A DNA stretch of 64,000 nucleotides from Campylobacter avium LMG 24591 (GTDB lineage: Bacteria > Campylobacterota > Campylobacteria > Campylobacterales > Campylobacteraceae): positions 1,488,001 through 1,552,000 of the forward strand of contig NZ_CP022347.1 in the NCBI RefSeq assembly GCF_002238335.1, in the 5' to 3' direction. The first letter of the stretch is position 1; every line of letters starts with the position of its first letter. A model generated the notes under the pieces. The model was given only the letters and a program-made list of their open reading frames with translations, had not been told where the DNA came from and made no database searches. Made by a program: the position numbers and the translations under genes. Below, piece after piece: positions 29,585 to 39,542 of the stretch.

Positions 29585-30334
29585 TTACAGTTCAGAGCAA
29601 TTTGAGCTTCTTGAGCCAAAATTTATAAGCTGCGTAACTTTGTCGCTAAATTCGGGCATATAAGCATATCCACTTAGCGTATCTACAAGTATGCAAACAC
29701 TTTGCCTTGAATTTGAAAGCTTTATAACACAAGGTTCGTTTTTATGAAATAAAAGCTTATCAAACCTTGATTTGGCCGTTCTTAAAGGAGAATAAAGCCT
29801 TGAGTATTCATCAAATATCACCCTAGTATAAGAGGAACAAGCACCTAGAAATTTGATGTTTTCAACGCCGTAGGTGCTTTGGATATTAAATCTTTTGCTT
29901 GCTCTTTCATCGCTTGAGCTTATCACTCCACTTTGACCTGAATTCATAAGCTTTTTGGGATTTAGCACATCGATTGCGATTTCTCTATCTAAGTCTACAT
30001 TAATCTTGCCTATATTTGCGTTACCGTCTCCGTTTTTATCAAGAAAAATTGTGTAAGTTTGCTCGTTGTTTGTAGCTGATTTTGAACGGATAAAATACAG
30101 CTGCCACCTAGACTTAAACCACTCATCTTTAGTTGCTAGTGCTAAATTTGCACCTCTAAAAGAATCTTGCATAAGAGCTAGGTGCCTAGTATAGCTTAAG
30201 TCGTTTAAAATTTGCTCTGCGGCTAGGAAAATTCTAGTATCATCTTGAGGGTAAAATTTAGCTATAGCAAAGATTAAAGACAGTATCAAAAGCACAAAGA
30301 TAAGTTCTAATAAAGAAAAAGCCCTTTTCATCAA
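29585..30334 (-). CDS. Type II secretion / type IV pilin-like pseudopilin
   Basis: The start MKRAFSLLELIFVLLILSLIF is a class III signal: a short basic leader, then Phe at +1 and Glu at +5 of a long hydrophobic helix. The residue before the cut is Ala rather than the usual Gly, so prepilin peptidase processing is likely but not canonical. The 249-residue protein is large, with cysteines near 165, 202 and 213. Such proteins serve DNA uptake or type II-like systems in Campylobacter. The ATG overlaps the upstream gene as ATGA. Confidence 0.7.
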   Translation of the reverse strand: MMKRAFSLLELIFVLLILSLIFAIAKFYPQDDTRIFLAAEQILNDLSYTRHLALMQDSFRGANLALATKDEWFKSRWQLYFIRSKSATNNEQTYTIFLDKNGDGNANIGKINVDLDREIAIDVLNPKKLMNSGQSGVISSSDERASKRFNIQSTYGVENIKFLGACSSYTRVIFDEYSRLYSPLRTAKSRFDKLLFHKNEPCVIKLSNSRQSVCILVDTLSGYAYMPEFSDKVTQLINFGSRSSNCSEL

Positions 30335-31530
30335 GTTTTTCTTTGTATCTTGTAATACTGCTTTAAAGCTCCTAACGAAAGCTCTATATCTGAATTTTTA
30401 GCCTTGCTTTTTTGTAGATACAAGGTGGAGCTATTTGAAATGCCGTAAAATCTAAGCCTTAGTTGCATAGAAGAATCCTTTGTATTTATGGCATAAATTT
30501 TGTGTTTTTTAAGCTCGCTTGCTAATTCCTTAGCTATATGATAATCATTGGCAAAGTGTTTGCTAGGATTTTTGATATACATATACAAGGAAGTGTTAAA
30601 GATGATTAAAAGATAAAACAAAACAAGAAAAATCAAAGAACACTGTATAAGTATATCGTATTTTAGTCTAAATTTAGGAAGCCTAACCCTGTAAGAACTC
30701 ATCAAGGTGCTTATTAGCAAAGGAGTACAAATAACACAAAAAGGTAAAAAATCATCCAAATAAATCTTTTGCCTTATAGACAACAAAGAGCAAAAGATAA
30801 AGGTAACAGACATAATAAACCAAAGCAAAGGCTTGTTGCCTTTAAGACTTAGACGATAGATCACATAAAAAAAATACACAAAAACTAAGGGCGAAAAACA
30901 GGCCGCAAAAATCCCCAAAGTATCCAAAAAATACCCCTGCGGTCTGCCGCTTGTATCTATAAAACCGTACATGTATAAAGAGCTTACAATCAGTATGAAA
31001 GTTACACACAAAAGCAAGGCGTCTTTTTTATACAAAGAGTAAAAAAACAAGGCTAAAAATAAGATATAAAAAGATTTATCCACAAAAACAGACAAAAGTA
31101 ACAAAACATAAAATAAAAGCTTCTTATCATACTCATACGCGCACAAAATACACAAGGATAAAAAAATCACATAAGAAGCTTCATTTGCTAATAAAGCAGA
31201 AGCAACTGTGCCTGGCAGCAAGATAAATAAAAGCAAAGATAAAAAAGCATCAAAAGCTGTTTTGGTAAGCTTTAAAGCCAAGGCAAAAAGAAGCAAACAA
31301 GAGCAAAAGTGAAAAAATAAAAATGGAATTCTTATAGCAAAATCATTCTCGCCAAAAAGATAAGCAGAGGCTTGCAAGGTGTAATGAAGCAAATTTTTAT
31401 CAAAAAAATACACCCTAGCCTCATTTGCACTTATGCTCAAGGTGCTAGCACCGTAAGAAAGGGCGGCTAAATCAACCAACAGTAGCACAAAGACAGCTGG
31501 AGCTATGTTTAAATTCAAAGTATTTTTCAT
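30331..31530 (-). CDS. GT-C fold (GT39-like) polytopic membrane protein
   Basis: A 399-residue protein with 9-11 hydrophobic helices. The first periplasmic loop holds ISANEARVYFFDKNLLHY (about 32-49), in the position of the DE/NE-AR motif of ArnT/GT39 glycosyltransferases, which use lipid-linked sugars. A short soluble C-terminal domain (about 325-399) follows. The donor and acceptor are unknown. It overlaps the pseudopilin gene by 4 bases, perhaps by chance of operon packing. Confidence 0.55.
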   Translation of the reverse strand: MKNTLNLNIAPAVFVLLLVDLAALSYGASTLSISANEARVYFFDKNLLHYTLQASAYLFGENDFAIRIPFLFFHFCSCLLLFALALKLTKTAFDAFLSLLLFILLPGTVASALLANEASYVIFLSLCILCAYEYDKKLLFYVLLLLSVFVDKSFYILFLALFFYSLYKKDALLLCVTFILIVSSLYMYGFIDTSGRPQGYFLDTLGIFAACFSPLVFVYFFYVIYRLSLKGNKPLLWFIMSVTFIFCSLLSIRQKIYLDDFLPFCVICTPLLISTLMSSYRVRLPKFRLKYDILIQCSLIFLVLFYLLIIFNTSLYMYIKNPSKHFANDYHIAKELASELKKHKIYAINTKDSSMQLRLRFYGISNSSTLYLQKSKAKNSDIELSLGALKQYYKIQRKT

Positions 31531-31616
31531 AAGTTATTCTAACAGTTGCAAACTTAAATATCATAATGTATAATAATGTGTAGAAAATGAATTTTTTTAT
31601 CTTTTTTATCTTTGTT

Positions 31617-31644
31617 AAAATTCGTTTTTTTTTTTTTTTATAAT
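31617..31644 (+). promoter_or_regulatory. AAAATTCG-T15 element merging with TATAAT -10
   Basis: AAAATTCG followed by 15 T (31625-31639) runs directly into TATAAT (31639-31644), 40 bases before the HDOD gene. The first 23 bases recur exactly at 58330-58352 ahead of another gene. T-tracts upstream of the -10 replace the -35 box in Campylobacter, so tract length could tune promoter strength. Confidence 0.55.
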
Positions 31645-31683
31645 ATTATTTCATAAAAATTATTCTTAAAAAGGTTTTATTAT

Positions 31684-32577
31684 ATGAAAGATTTTGTTTT
31701 ACAAGCTATTGAAACACTGCCTCCCATGCCAGACACTGTTATAAAATTCAATGAACACTATAAACAAAATGGCGTGTATATGACAAATCAGGAGATGAAA
31801 GAGCTTTTAGAAAAGAATGAAAAAGACAAACAAGTGTTGCTTGATGTTATCAGCTCTCCTCTTTACAATATGGACAGACAAAGTTCCTTGGATAGAATTT
31901 TAGCCCTCGTGGGCTCAATAAATGTGAAAAATATCCTCATATCTGATTTTATAAGCAATCACTTTAAATTTGATATTTTATTAAGAGATGAGTGGGGAAA
32001 TAGAAAGCAAAATGGAATCAAATGTGTTTGTGATGTTTCTCCTTATGGTTTAAATGGAGAGTTATTTATGGAATCTTTACAAAGACAATTAAATTTCGTC
32101 TCGTCTTGGCTTCTTAAAGAAGATAAAAGAAATCATACCCTAATACCTCCTTTGATGTCTCTTAGATTGGGACTTATAATACTTTCACAAATTATCATTT
32201 TAAATAATTTACAAGATAAATTTTTTGCCAAGATTGAGGAAAGGAATTTCAAAGACATAGGCTTGGTTGAAAAGGAATTTTTAGGTTGCGACCATATAGA
32301 ATTTTTAGAATTTATCTTACAAAAATACGAATCAGACCCTATCTTGCTAGACGGTATAAAATACCTAAAAACCCCACACAAAGCACCACAAACTACTATA
32401 AAAAATGCTTATATATTTCATATAGTGGATGTGCTTTTTGACTACAACGGTATAGTAAGTAATGAAAATATGCAAAAGGTTATAGCTCTTATGCAAGAAT
32501 TAGAGCAAAAAGGAGTTGTTTTCAACATAGAAATATTTAAAGATAGTTTAATTAAAGAATACAGCTACTTAGAGTGA
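31684..32577 (+). CDS. HDOD-domain signalling protein
   Basis: The N-terminal part ([15 protein letters not shown], 12-26; [16 protein letters not shown] near 79-94) is typical of HDOD domains, which resemble HD phosphohydrolases without the catalytic His-Asp pair and act in signalling. The 297-residue protein has no membrane segment. A C. jejuni HDOD protein of similar size affects motility and colonisation; orthology here is a guess from size. The 3' end overlaps convergent pyrF by 13 bases. Confidence 0.75.
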   Translation: MKDFVLQAIETLPPMPDTVIKFNEHYKQNGVYMTNQEMKELLEKNEKDKQVLLDVISSPLYNMDRQSSLDRILALVGSINVKNILISDFISNHFKFDILLRDEWGNRKQNGIKCVCDVSPYGLNGELFMESLQRQLNFVSSWLLKEDKRNHTLIPPLMSLRLGLIILSQIIILNNLQDKFFAKIEERNFKDIGLVEKEFLGCDHIEFLEFILQKYESDPILLDGIKYLKTPHKAPQTTIKNAYIFHIVDVLFDYNGIVSNENMQKVIALMQELEQKGVVFNIEIFKDSLIKEYSYLE

Positions 32578-33254
32578 ATTTGTTCTAAAATTTGCTCGCA
32601 GCTAAGTCTGGGATTAAGACTCTTATATATAGGTCTTCCAACAACTATAAAATCAGCCCTTGCCTCTTTGGCTTCTCTTACTGTCGCAGTTCTTGCTTGA
32701 TCGTTCTTATCATCATTTAAGCCACGAATGCCCGGACACAGAGTTAAAAAATCATAGCTTGTATGCTCTTTGATAAGCAAGCTTTCAAAGACAGAGCAAA
32801 CCATGCCATCAAGTGAATTTTCGTAAGAAAGCTTGGCGAAATTTAAAACCGCCTCCCTTAAGCTTTGTTTATAAAGCTCGTAAAAGCCCTTTTCATCAAA
32901 GCTAGTTAGGGCAGAAACAGCTAAAATAAGTGGTCTTTTTTTAAAGCCTTGCAATCTTTTCATAATACTTTGCATAGCTAAAGCCCCAGCACTTGCGTGT
33001 ATATTTATCATATCAACATCAAGTTTTGCTAATTCCTCACAAGCATCGGCCATGGTATTTGGTATATCATAAAGCTTTAAATCAAGAAAAATTTTAAACT
33101 CAGCTATCTTTTTTAGCTCCTCTATAAGCAAAAAGCCGTCCCTAAGATAAGAACGAAGCCCTATTTTCACCCACAAATCAAGCCCTTTTAGCTCTTTTAC
33201 TAATCTTATGCACTCATCCTTAGACGCCAAATCAAAAGCCACGCAAAGTTTCAT
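32565..33254 (-). CDS. pyrF: Orotidine 5'-phosphate decarboxylase
   Basis: PyrF makes UMP from OMP. The TIM-barrel protein of 229 residues has the catalytic [13 protein letters not shown] (about 57-69), whose Asp-Lys-Asp network performs decarboxylation. VVGRPIY near 205 binds the phosphate. It ends the topA-kdsA-ribH-nusB cluster, separated from nusB by 71 bases, so it may also have its own promoter. Confidence 0.95.
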   Translation of the reverse strand: MKLCVAFDLASKDECIRLVKELKGLDLWVKIGLRSYLRDGFLLIEELKKIAEFKIFLDLKLYDIPNTMADACEELAKLDVDMINIHASAGALAMQSIMKRLQGFKKRPLILAVSALTSFDEKGFYELYKQSLREAVLNFAKLSYENSLDGMVCSVFESLLIKEHTSYDFLTLCPGIRGLNDDKNDQARTATVREAKEARADFIVVGRPIYKSLNPRLSCEQILEQIHSK

Positions 33255-33325
33255 TTTAAACCTTTAAATCAAGAGCTCTTACTTTGTGAAGTGACACAAA
33301 AAATTCATTTATATTTCTCACAACA

Positions 33326-33712
33326 TCACTCACTTTTACTAAGACTATCTAGTATAGCATTTATAAATTTAGCTGAATTTTCGTAAGATAGCTCTTTTGC
33401 AAGCTCCACCGCCTCATTTATTACAACAGCACTTTGCGTATCAGTGTATAAAAGCTCATAAGCTCCAAGTCTAAGTATAGCCTTATCTATCTCACAAAGA
33501 CTATCTTCTTTTAAGAATTTAGCCACATTTTCATCAAGGTTTTTTAAATTTGATAAAATTCCCTCATAAAGACTTATGGTAAATCTCTCTTGCTCATTTT
33601 TTATCTTTTTTTCTTTTAAAAAATCCTTTAAAAAGTCCTTATTTTCTCCGCTAAATTCCTTAGCGTAAAGCAAGGACACTACAGCTTGTCTTACCTGATG
33701 ACGCGTTGCCAT
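33326..33712 (-). CDS. nusB: Transcription antitermination factor NusB
   Basis: NusB joins NusE/S10 on boxA RNA to promote rRNA transcription. The 128-residue all-helical protein starts [17 protein letters not shown] and has the conserved YTDTQSAVVINEAVELAKELS and KFINAILD segments. It overlaps the ribH stop by one base, the ribH-nusB pairing common in bacteria. Confidence 0.94.
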   Translation of the reverse strand: MATRHQVRQAVVSLLYAKEFSGENKDFLKDFLKEKKIKNEQERFTISLYEGILSNLKNLDENVAKFLKEDSLCEIDKAILRLGAYELLYTDTQSAVVINEAVELAKELSYENSAKFINAILDSLSKSE

Positions 33713-34176
33713 TAAAGCTCTTTTGATAAATTTAGCATTTCTATAAGTGTCATCATAGCTTCAAAGCCCTTGTTGCCAGACTTTGAGCCAGCTCTTTCTA
33801 TGGCTTGTTCTATGCTATCTGTGGTTAAAATACCAAAACTAACAGGCACTTCATTGTTTAAAGACACAGAAGCTATACCTTTTGTAGTTTCAGCACTCAC
33901 AAAGTCAAAATGTGGAGTAGCACCTCTGATAACAGCACCAAGACAACAAATGGCATCAAATTTTTTACTTAAAATAGCCTTTTTCAAAGCAAAAGGTATC
34001 TCAAAAGCACCTGGGACCATTATAAGACTTAAATTATCATCATTTCCCCCGTGTCTAATGAAAGCGTCTTTTGCACCTTCCACTAAATTTTGTGTTATAA
34101 AATGATTAAATCTAGCATTTATTATGGCTACCTTCTCATCGCCTTTTAACTGTAATTTTGCTTCTATTAACTTCAT
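33712..34176 (-). CDS. ribH: 6,7-dimethyl-8-ribityllumazine synthase
   Basis: RibH condenses the ribityl-pyrimidine with dihydroxybutanone phosphate to give lumazine, the penultimate step to riboflavin. The 154-residue sequence has ARFNHFIT (about 21-28), [10 protein letters not shown] (54-63), [14 protein letters not shown] (80-93) with the catalytic His, and SFGILTTD. It starts 3 bases downstream of kdsA. Confidence 0.96.
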   Translation of the reverse strand: MKLIEAKLQLKGDEKVAIINARFNHFITQNLVEGAKDAFIRHGGNDDNLSLIMVPGAFEIPFALKKAILSKKFDAICCLGAVIRGATPHFDFVSAETTKGIASVSLNNEVPVSFGILTTDSIEQAIERAGSKSGNKGFEAMMTLIEMLNLSKEL

Positions 34177-34179
34177 ATA

Positions 34180-34992
34180 CTATCCTTTATTTGAAATTTC
34201 ACTAAGCTTTAAAAGTGTTTCAACACAGTTTTTAAGCTTAGAAGTATTTAGCATATTAGCACCATCGCAAAGAGCTTCACAAGGATTTGTATGCGTTTCA
34301 AAGAAAAAACCATCTACGCCAACTGCTGCTGCTGCCCTTGCCAAAGGCTCTATAAATTCGCTTTTGCCTCCACTTTTGCCCCCCATAGCTCCGGGCATTT
34401 GCACACTATGAGTAGCATCAAATATAACAGGGGCAAATTCACGCATTATAAGCAAAGACCTCATATCAACGACTAAATTTCCGTATCCAAAACTAGAACC
34501 TCTTTCTGCCACAAAAACTCCATTTTTTTGTGCTACTTCAAAGCCCTCTTTTTCTTCTCCTCTTGTTTGTAAAACTTTTTTTACACTATATTTTATATCA
34601 GCTGGATTTAAAAACTGCCCTTTTTTGATATTTACCTTAGCTTTAGTTTTTGCAGCCGCTACAAGTAAATCAGTTTGCCTACACAAAAAAGCTGGAATTT
34701 GTAAGACATCAGCCACTTTTGCTACAGGATCAGCTTGATAGCTTTCGTGTATATCTGTTAAAATTTTCATAGAAAATTCTTTTTTAACAGCTTCTAAAAT
34801 TTCAAGACCCTTTTCAAGTCCAGGTCCCCTAAAACTGTCTATGCTTGTGCGATTTGCTTTATCAAAACTAGACTTAAAATAAAAATCTATCCTCTCATCT
34901 TCATTAAATTCTTTAAGCTCATTTGCAACTTTAAACACTAATTCTTTGCTTTCTATAACGCAAGGTCCAGCAATCAAAATCATCTTTTTCAT
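34180..34992 (-). CDS. kdsA: 3-deoxy-8-phosphooctulonate (KDO-8-P) synthase
   Basis: KdsA condenses PEP with arabinose-5-phosphate to KDO-8-phosphate for the lipooligosaccharide core. GPCVIES (9-15), [12 protein letters not shown] (near 39-50) with the KANR-S substrate motif, and [10 protein letters not shown] (near 193-202) are all present. A Cys in PCVIE at position 11 suggests the metal-dependent class. The start overlaps the EamA gene by 4 bases. Confidence 0.95.
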   Translation of the reverse strand: MKKMILIAGPCVIESKELVFKVANELKEFNEDERIDFYFKSSFDKANRTSIDSFRGPGLEKGLEILEAVKKEFSMKILTDIHESYQADPVAKVADVLQIPAFLCRQTDLLVAAAKTKAKVNIKKGQFLNPADIKYSVKKVLQTRGEEKEGFEVAQKNGVFVAERGSSFGYGNLVVDMRSLLIMREFAPVIFDATHSVQMPGAMGGKSGGKSEFIEPLARAAAAVGVDGFFFETHTNPCEALCDGANMLNTSKLKNCVETLLKLSEISNKG

Positions 34993-35903
34993 TTCTTAGC
35001 CTTTATCAAAATAAGTCCTCCAAATATAACCCCTATTATACCCATAAAAACCATAGCACTCGGTAAATCATCGCCAAGCAATAAACCTAAAGCCAAGGAA
35101 AATAAAACATCAAAATAACTTATCCCAGCCACTATCCCTGCCTTTTTAGCTATACCGTAAGCTTTTGTAACATAAATTTGGTATAAAATTCCAAAAATAC
35201 CCATAAGAAGTATCAAAGCCCAAGTTTTAAAGCCACTTGGCATAACAAAGGGCGCTATCATAAAATCAAGATATTTTACAGAATAAAAAGAGCCTATCAG
35301 CATAGAAAACAAAGGCAAAATAGCTCCTATGATTATGAAAGAAGAGGCTATTATCTCTGTTGCATAATACCTTCTAAGTTGTCTAACTGAAGTTAGGGCC
35401 ATGGCTGCTGTGAGGCCTGAGAAAACTCCTATTAAGGTATTTGTCATATCTACACCGGTATGAAAATCATCATCAACCCAAGGATGAGATATTAAAAGCA
35501 CACCGCAAAAGGCAAGTAAAATTCCAAGGCTTCCAAAAAAACCTATACTTTCTTTAAAGAGAAAAAAGGCTATTAAGGCTACAAAAATAGGAGCTGTTTT
35601 TTGAAAGGCAAAAGCTGTTCCTAATTCTATATTAGAAACATTGTAAAAAAAAGCATAAAGAGAGATAGTCCCTGCAACACCTCTAAAAATAAGCAAACCT
35701 AAGTGTCCGCCTTCTTTTTTTACCTTGAGTTTTGATATAAGATATAAGACAAATACCGTTCCAACTAAATTTCTAAAAAAAACAATCTCTATAGATGGCA
35801 AATCCTGACTTAAAAGCTTAGCACAAGCACCCGTTAAGGCAAAATAAACACAGGCTATTAGCATAAAATAAATGCCAAGATTATGTTTTATAAGCTTTAA
35901 CAT
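34989..35903 (-). CDS. EamA/DMT family transporter
   Basis: A 304-residue inner-membrane protein with ten hydrophobic helices in two EamA repeats (about 8-145 and 155-300). The first repeat has [15 protein letters not shown], the usual Arg-containing segment of the drug/metabolite superfamily. Substrate is not predictable. It lies 3 bases after topA and overlaps kdsA, so it belongs to that transcript. Confidence 0.8.
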   Translation of the reverse strand: MLKLIKHNLGIYFMLIACVYFALTGACAKLLSQDLPSIEIVFFRNLVGTVFVLYLISKLKVKKEGGHLGLLIFRGVAGTISLYAFFYNVSNIELGTAFAFQKTAPIFVALIAFFLFKESIGFFGSLGILLAFCGVLLISHPWVDDDFHTGVDMTNTLIGVFSGLTAAMALTSVRQLRRYYATEIIASSFIIIGAILPLFSMLIGSFYSVKYLDFMIAPFVMPSGFKTWALILLMGIFGILYQIYVTKAYGIAKKAGIVAGISYFDVLFSLALGLLLGDDLPSAMVFMGIIGVIFGGLILIKAKK

Positions 35904-35906
35904 AAG

Positions 35907-37991
35907 CTAAGTATCAAGCTCTTTTTTAAATTTGCAAGAAGCACACTCTAAAAAAGTGCCTTTTTTAAGCTCTTTTATGTGCAAAAAATGTCCGCATTCA
36001 GGGCAGTTTTCATCGCTTGGCTTATAAGAGCTTATGAAATCGCAGTTAGGATAAGTAGAGCAAGCATAAAATTTACCCCTTTTTGAAAATCTCTCCACCA
36101 CTTCGCCTTTTTTGCATTTAGGACAAGTTAGTCCTATGCCATTTGTCTTTTTGCTTTCTTTGTTTTCATCTTTTTTTTCTATATTTCTTATGTATCTGCA
36201 TTTTGGAAAGGAAAGACAAGCTATAAATTCTCCGTATCTACCAGTTCTTATAGCAAGTTCGCCTCCACACTGAGGGCATTTTTCATCTAGCTTTGTAAAG
36301 GTTTTTAAGCTTTTTATCTTTTGCTTACCCTCATCTATCTTTCTTGTGAAAGGGTAGTAAAAGTCCTTTAAAACATCTTGCCAAGAAGCCTTGTCTTCAG
36401 CTATCTCATCAAGGGTATTTTCAAGCTTTGAAGTAAAATCACTATCTACTATATCGCTAAAATTTTGCTCTAGCATTTGAGTTACTGTAAAAGCTATCTC
36501 CGTAGGCACAAGCTGTTTTTTTTCTAGTTTTACATAATCTCTTGCTGTGAGTATAGATATAGTAGGTGCATAGGTGCTGGGTCTGCCTATACCCAAACTT
36601 TCAAGTTTTTTTACAAGTGCTGCTTCTGAATACCTAGGAGGTGGCTCTGTAAAATGAGAATTTAGCTCTAGCTTTTGAATTTCTAAACTTTGATTCTTTT
36701 CTAATTTTGGTAAAATTTTATCCTTATCTTTATCGCCATAAACCTTATAATACCCGTCAAAAACAACTCTTTTGCCACTTAGCTTAAAAACAGCGTCTTT
36801 GCTTTTAACAAATACATTTTGCGTAGAAGTTTTTGCAGGATTCATTTGACAAGCTAAAAAACGGTTGTATATAAGTGTGTAAAGTTTTAATTCATCTTTA
36901 TCTAAAAATTTTTGTGCTAATTCAGGAGTAAAGGACAAATCACTAACTCTTATAGCCTCGTGTGCCTCTTGTGCTCCTTTTGATTTGCTGGTATATACAT
37001 TTGCTTTGCTTGGTAAGTATTCTTTGCCAAATTCTTTTTCTATAAATTTTCTAGCTTTAAGCACTGCTTCTTTTGCTAAATTTAAACTGTCTGTTCTCAT
37101 ATAAGTTATAACGCCCATTATACCTTTATTTGTCTTTACTCCCTCATATAATCTTTGTGCTATCATCATAGTTTTCTTAGGTGAAAAGCCAAAATTTGTG
37201 CTTGCACTTTGTTGTAAGGTAGAAGTCATAAAAGGCGGAGGAGGAGGGTTGTTTTTTTCTTTTTCTTCTATTTTATCAACTTTATACGAGGAATTCTTAC
37301 AATTTTTTTCTATTACTTTTGCTCTATCTTTATTTGTAATACTCATTTTTTCTATCTTTTTGCCCTCATACTCAACAAGTTCAGCTTCTAAATCTTTCTT
37401 AAAAACCATATCTATACTAAAATATTCAAAAGGAACAAAAGCTTTTATTTCTCTTTCTCTATCAACGATTATCTTTAAAGCAGCACTTTGCACCCTACCT
37501 GCACTAAGCCCTTTACGAATTTTTAAAGACAACAAAGGGCTTAATTTATAGCCCACTATCCTATCTAACAATCTCCTTGTTTGTTGAGCATTTACTGAAT
37601 TTATGTCTAGTTTTCTAGGATTGTTAAGAGCGTTTAAAATAGCCTCTTTTGTAATCTCGTGAAATACTATCCTAGGCAATGTTTTTTCATCTTTATCTAT
37701 AGCTTTTGCTATGTGATAAGCTATGGCTTCTCCCTCTCTATCTTCATCTGTTGCTAGGTAAATCTTATCTGCTTTTTTTGCCTTTTCTTTTATGGTTTTT
37801 ACTATATCTTTATGTTCTTTTGAGACTGTGTATTGTGGAACAAAATTATCATCTTCTATCTTTATGCCAAAACTAGACTTTGGTAAATCTCTAATATGTC
37901 CTTTTGAGGCTATTACCTCATAATCTTTACCCAAAAAAGTGGCTATAGTTCTTGCTTTTGCTGGAGATTCTACTATTATTAAATTTTTCAT
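35907..37991 (-). CDS. topA: DNA topoisomerase I
   Basis: TopA relaxes negative supercoils. The Toprim domain at the N-terminus has ESPAKARTI (8-16) and ATDEDREGEAIAYH (near 99-112). The catalytic Tyr lies in GVITYMRTDS near 296-305. Three C-terminal four-Cys zinc modules follow (CPQCGGELAIRTG near 573; CPKCKKGE near 627; CPECGH near 665). Length 694 is usual for the group. A TATATA-like -10 lies upstream. Confidence 0.97.
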   Translation of the reverse strand: MKNLIIVESPAKARTIATFLGKDYEVIASKGHIRDLPKSSFGIKIEDDNFVPQYTVSKEHKDIVKTIKEKAKKADKIYLATDEDREGEAIAYHIAKAIDKDEKTLPRIVFHEITKEAILNALNNPRKLDINSVNAQQTRRLLDRIVGYKLSPLLSLKIRKGLSAGRVQSAALKIIVDREREIKAFVPFEYFSIDMVFKKDLEAELVEYEGKKIEKMSITNKDRAKVIEKNCKNSSYKVDKIEEKEKNNPPPPPFMTSTLQQSASTNFGFSPKKTMMIAQRLYEGVKTNKGIMGVITYMRTDSLNLAKEAVLKARKFIEKEFGKEYLPSKANVYTSKSKGAQEAHEAIRVSDLSFTPELAQKFLDKDELKLYTLIYNRFLACQMNPAKTSTQNVFVKSKDAVFKLSGKRVVFDGYYKVYGDKDKDKILPKLEKNQSLEIQKLELNSHFTEPPPRYSEAALVKKLESLGIGRPSTYAPTISILTARDYVKLEKKQLVPTEIAFTVTQMLEQNFSDIVDSDFTSKLENTLDEIAEDKASWQDVLKDFYYPFTRKIDEGKQKIKSLKTFTKLDEKCPQCGGELAIRTGRYGEFIACLSFPKCRYIRNIEKKDENKESKKTNGIGLTCPKCKKGEVVERFSKRGKFYACSTYPNCDFISSYKPSDENCPECGHFLHIKELKKGTFLECASCKFKKELDT

Positions 37992-38059
37992 AAAGGCCTC
38001 TTTATTATTTAAAGATGAATTCTTATATATAAAAGATTAATATAACATTAATAAATTAC

Positions 38060-38065
38060 TATAAT
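38060..38065 (+). promoter_or_regulatory. msrP -10 box
   Basis: TATAAT 33 bases before the msrP ATG, in AT-rich sequence between divergent topA and msrP. GAGAGG directly precedes the ATG at 38098. Confidence 0.5.
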
Positions 38066-38097
38066 TATGTAAAATTATAAAAAGAAAGGATGAGAGG

Positions 38098-38991
38098 ATG
38101 AAAATAACGCCTGAAAAACTTTTTGAAAAAAGAAGGGAATTTATAAAATTAGGTGCTGGTTCTTTACTAGCAACAAGCCTTATAAATACTAAGCTAGAAG
38201 CTTTAAATTTCATAGCAGATGATAATAAAAATGAGCTAAAAATAAGCCCAGAAGAAGCAGCCACAACTTATATAAATTTTTATGAATTTTCTACGAATAA
38301 AAGGGCTGCGGTTGAGCTTGCAAAGAGCTTTCACACAAGGGATTGGAAGGTTGAAATAAAAGGACTTGTAAAAGAGGAAAAAACTCTTAATATGGATGAT
38401 TTTTTAAAATTTAAGCTTGAGGAAAGAATTTATAGGCTTCGCTGCGTTGAGGCTTGGTCTATGGTTATACCTTGGATAGGCTTTGAGTTAAGGGCTTTGA
38501 TAGAAAGCTTAGATGTTTTACCTGAGGCTAAATATATAAAATTTACCACACTTTTTGATAAGAGTAGATTTGCTGATCAAGCTTCAAATTTTCCTGTGCT
38601 AGACTATCCTTATGTTGAGGCTTTAAGGCTTGATGAGGCTATGCATCCACTCACTATACTAGCTGTGGGTATGTATAAAAAGCCCTTAGGTGCAACAAAT
38701 GGTGCTCCTATAAGGTTGGTAGTGCCTTGGAAATACGGCTTTAAGAGTATAAAGTCTATAGTTAAGATAGAATTTACAAAAGAGCAACCAAAAACTACTT
38801 GGGAGCTTTATAATCCTAAAGAATACGGCTTTTACTCAAATGTAAATCCACAGGTAAGCCATCCTAGATGGTCTCAAGCAGAAGAAAGAGTGATAGGAGA
38901 GTTTTTCACCCGCAAAACTGAGCTTTTTAATGGATATGAAAAAGAGGTTGCACATCTTTATGAGGGTATGGATTTAAGGAAGTATTTTTGA
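38098..38991 (+). CDS. msrP: Protein-methionine-sulfoxide reductase catalytic subunit, molybdoprotein
   Basis: MsrP (YedY) uses a molybdopterin centre in the periplasm to repair oxidised methionines in proteins. The N-terminus carries a twin-arginine signal, KRREFIKLGAG (11-21), so it is exported folded. The Cys ligand of molybdenum is in RLRCVEAWSMV (about 119-129), followed by KWIKF-type LPEAKYIKF and MYKKPLGATNGAPIRLVVPWKYG cut across 197-219. Its 297 residues are full length, and the membrane partner follows directly. Confidence 0.95.
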   Translation: MKITPEKLFEKRREFIKLGAGSLLATSLINTKLEALNFIADDNKNELKISPEEAATTYINFYEFSTNKRAAVELAKSFHTRDWKVEIKGLVKEEKTLNMDDFLKFKLEERIYRLRCVEAWSMVIPWIGFELRALIESLDVLPEAKYIKFTTLFDKSRFADQASNFPVLDYPYVEALRLDEAMHPLTILAVGMYKKPLGATNGAPIRLVVPWKYGFKSIKSIVKIEFTKEQPKTTWELYNPKEYGFYSNVNPQVSHPRWSQAEERVIGEFFTRKTELFNGYEKEVAHLYEGMDLRKYF

Positions 38992-39542
38992 TAAGTAGCA
39001 AAAGGCTTGTTTTTTTAGCTTATATGCTCTTGCTCTTAAGCTTTGTTTATAGTGCTTTTATGCTTTATAAGAATTATTATTTTGATGTCTTGGCTGAACT
39101 TTATTTTTATACCGGCATTTTTGCCTTAGGCTTTTGTTTTTTGTCCTTATTTTTTGCACTTTTTAAGTTTAAAAAATGCAAAAAACTGCCAAGATTGTTT
39201 GGAATTTTTGCCTTTATATGGGCTTTGCTTCATTTTTTAGCTTATTTTATCTTTTCTAAACACCTAAGCTTTGAAAAGCTTTTTTCCTCTATTTTTTCTT
39301 ACGGTATAGAATTTTCAGGCTTTTTAAGCTTTGTTTTGATGTTTTTTATGTTTTTAGCTTCATTTTCCTTTTTTAAAAGGCTAAAATTTAGCCTTAAATT
39401 TGGCTATGTCTTGCTTTTTTTAGTTTCTTTGCATTATTTTTTAAGCCCGAAAGTGCCTGAGCTTTCTCATTATTTTTTCATATTTTTAGCACTTTTATTT
39501 ATCATTTTAAGATATGCAAGAGTTTTAAAAAGAAAATCTTAG
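38988..39542 (+). CDS. msrQ: Heme-binding membrane subunit of MsrPQ
   Basis: MsrQ (YedZ) carries electrons from the quinone pool to MsrP. The 184-residue protein has five to six hydrophobic helices with His residues near 81 and 147 that could ligate heme. I accept the TTG start at 38988: it overlaps the msrP stop as TTGA and has AAGGA seven bases upstream; the next ATG would cut the first helix. The sequence is divergent from E. coli YedZ, so the call leans on position. Confidence 0.8.
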   Translation: MISSKRLVFLAYMLLLLSFVYSAFMLYKNYYFDVLAELYFYTGIFALGFCFLSLFFALFKFKKCKKLPRLFGIFAFIWALLHFLAYFIFSKHLSFEKLFSSIFSYGIEFSGFLSFVLMFFMFLASFSFFKRLKFSLKFGYVLLFLVSLHYFLSPKVPELSHYFFIFLALLFIILRYARVLKRKS

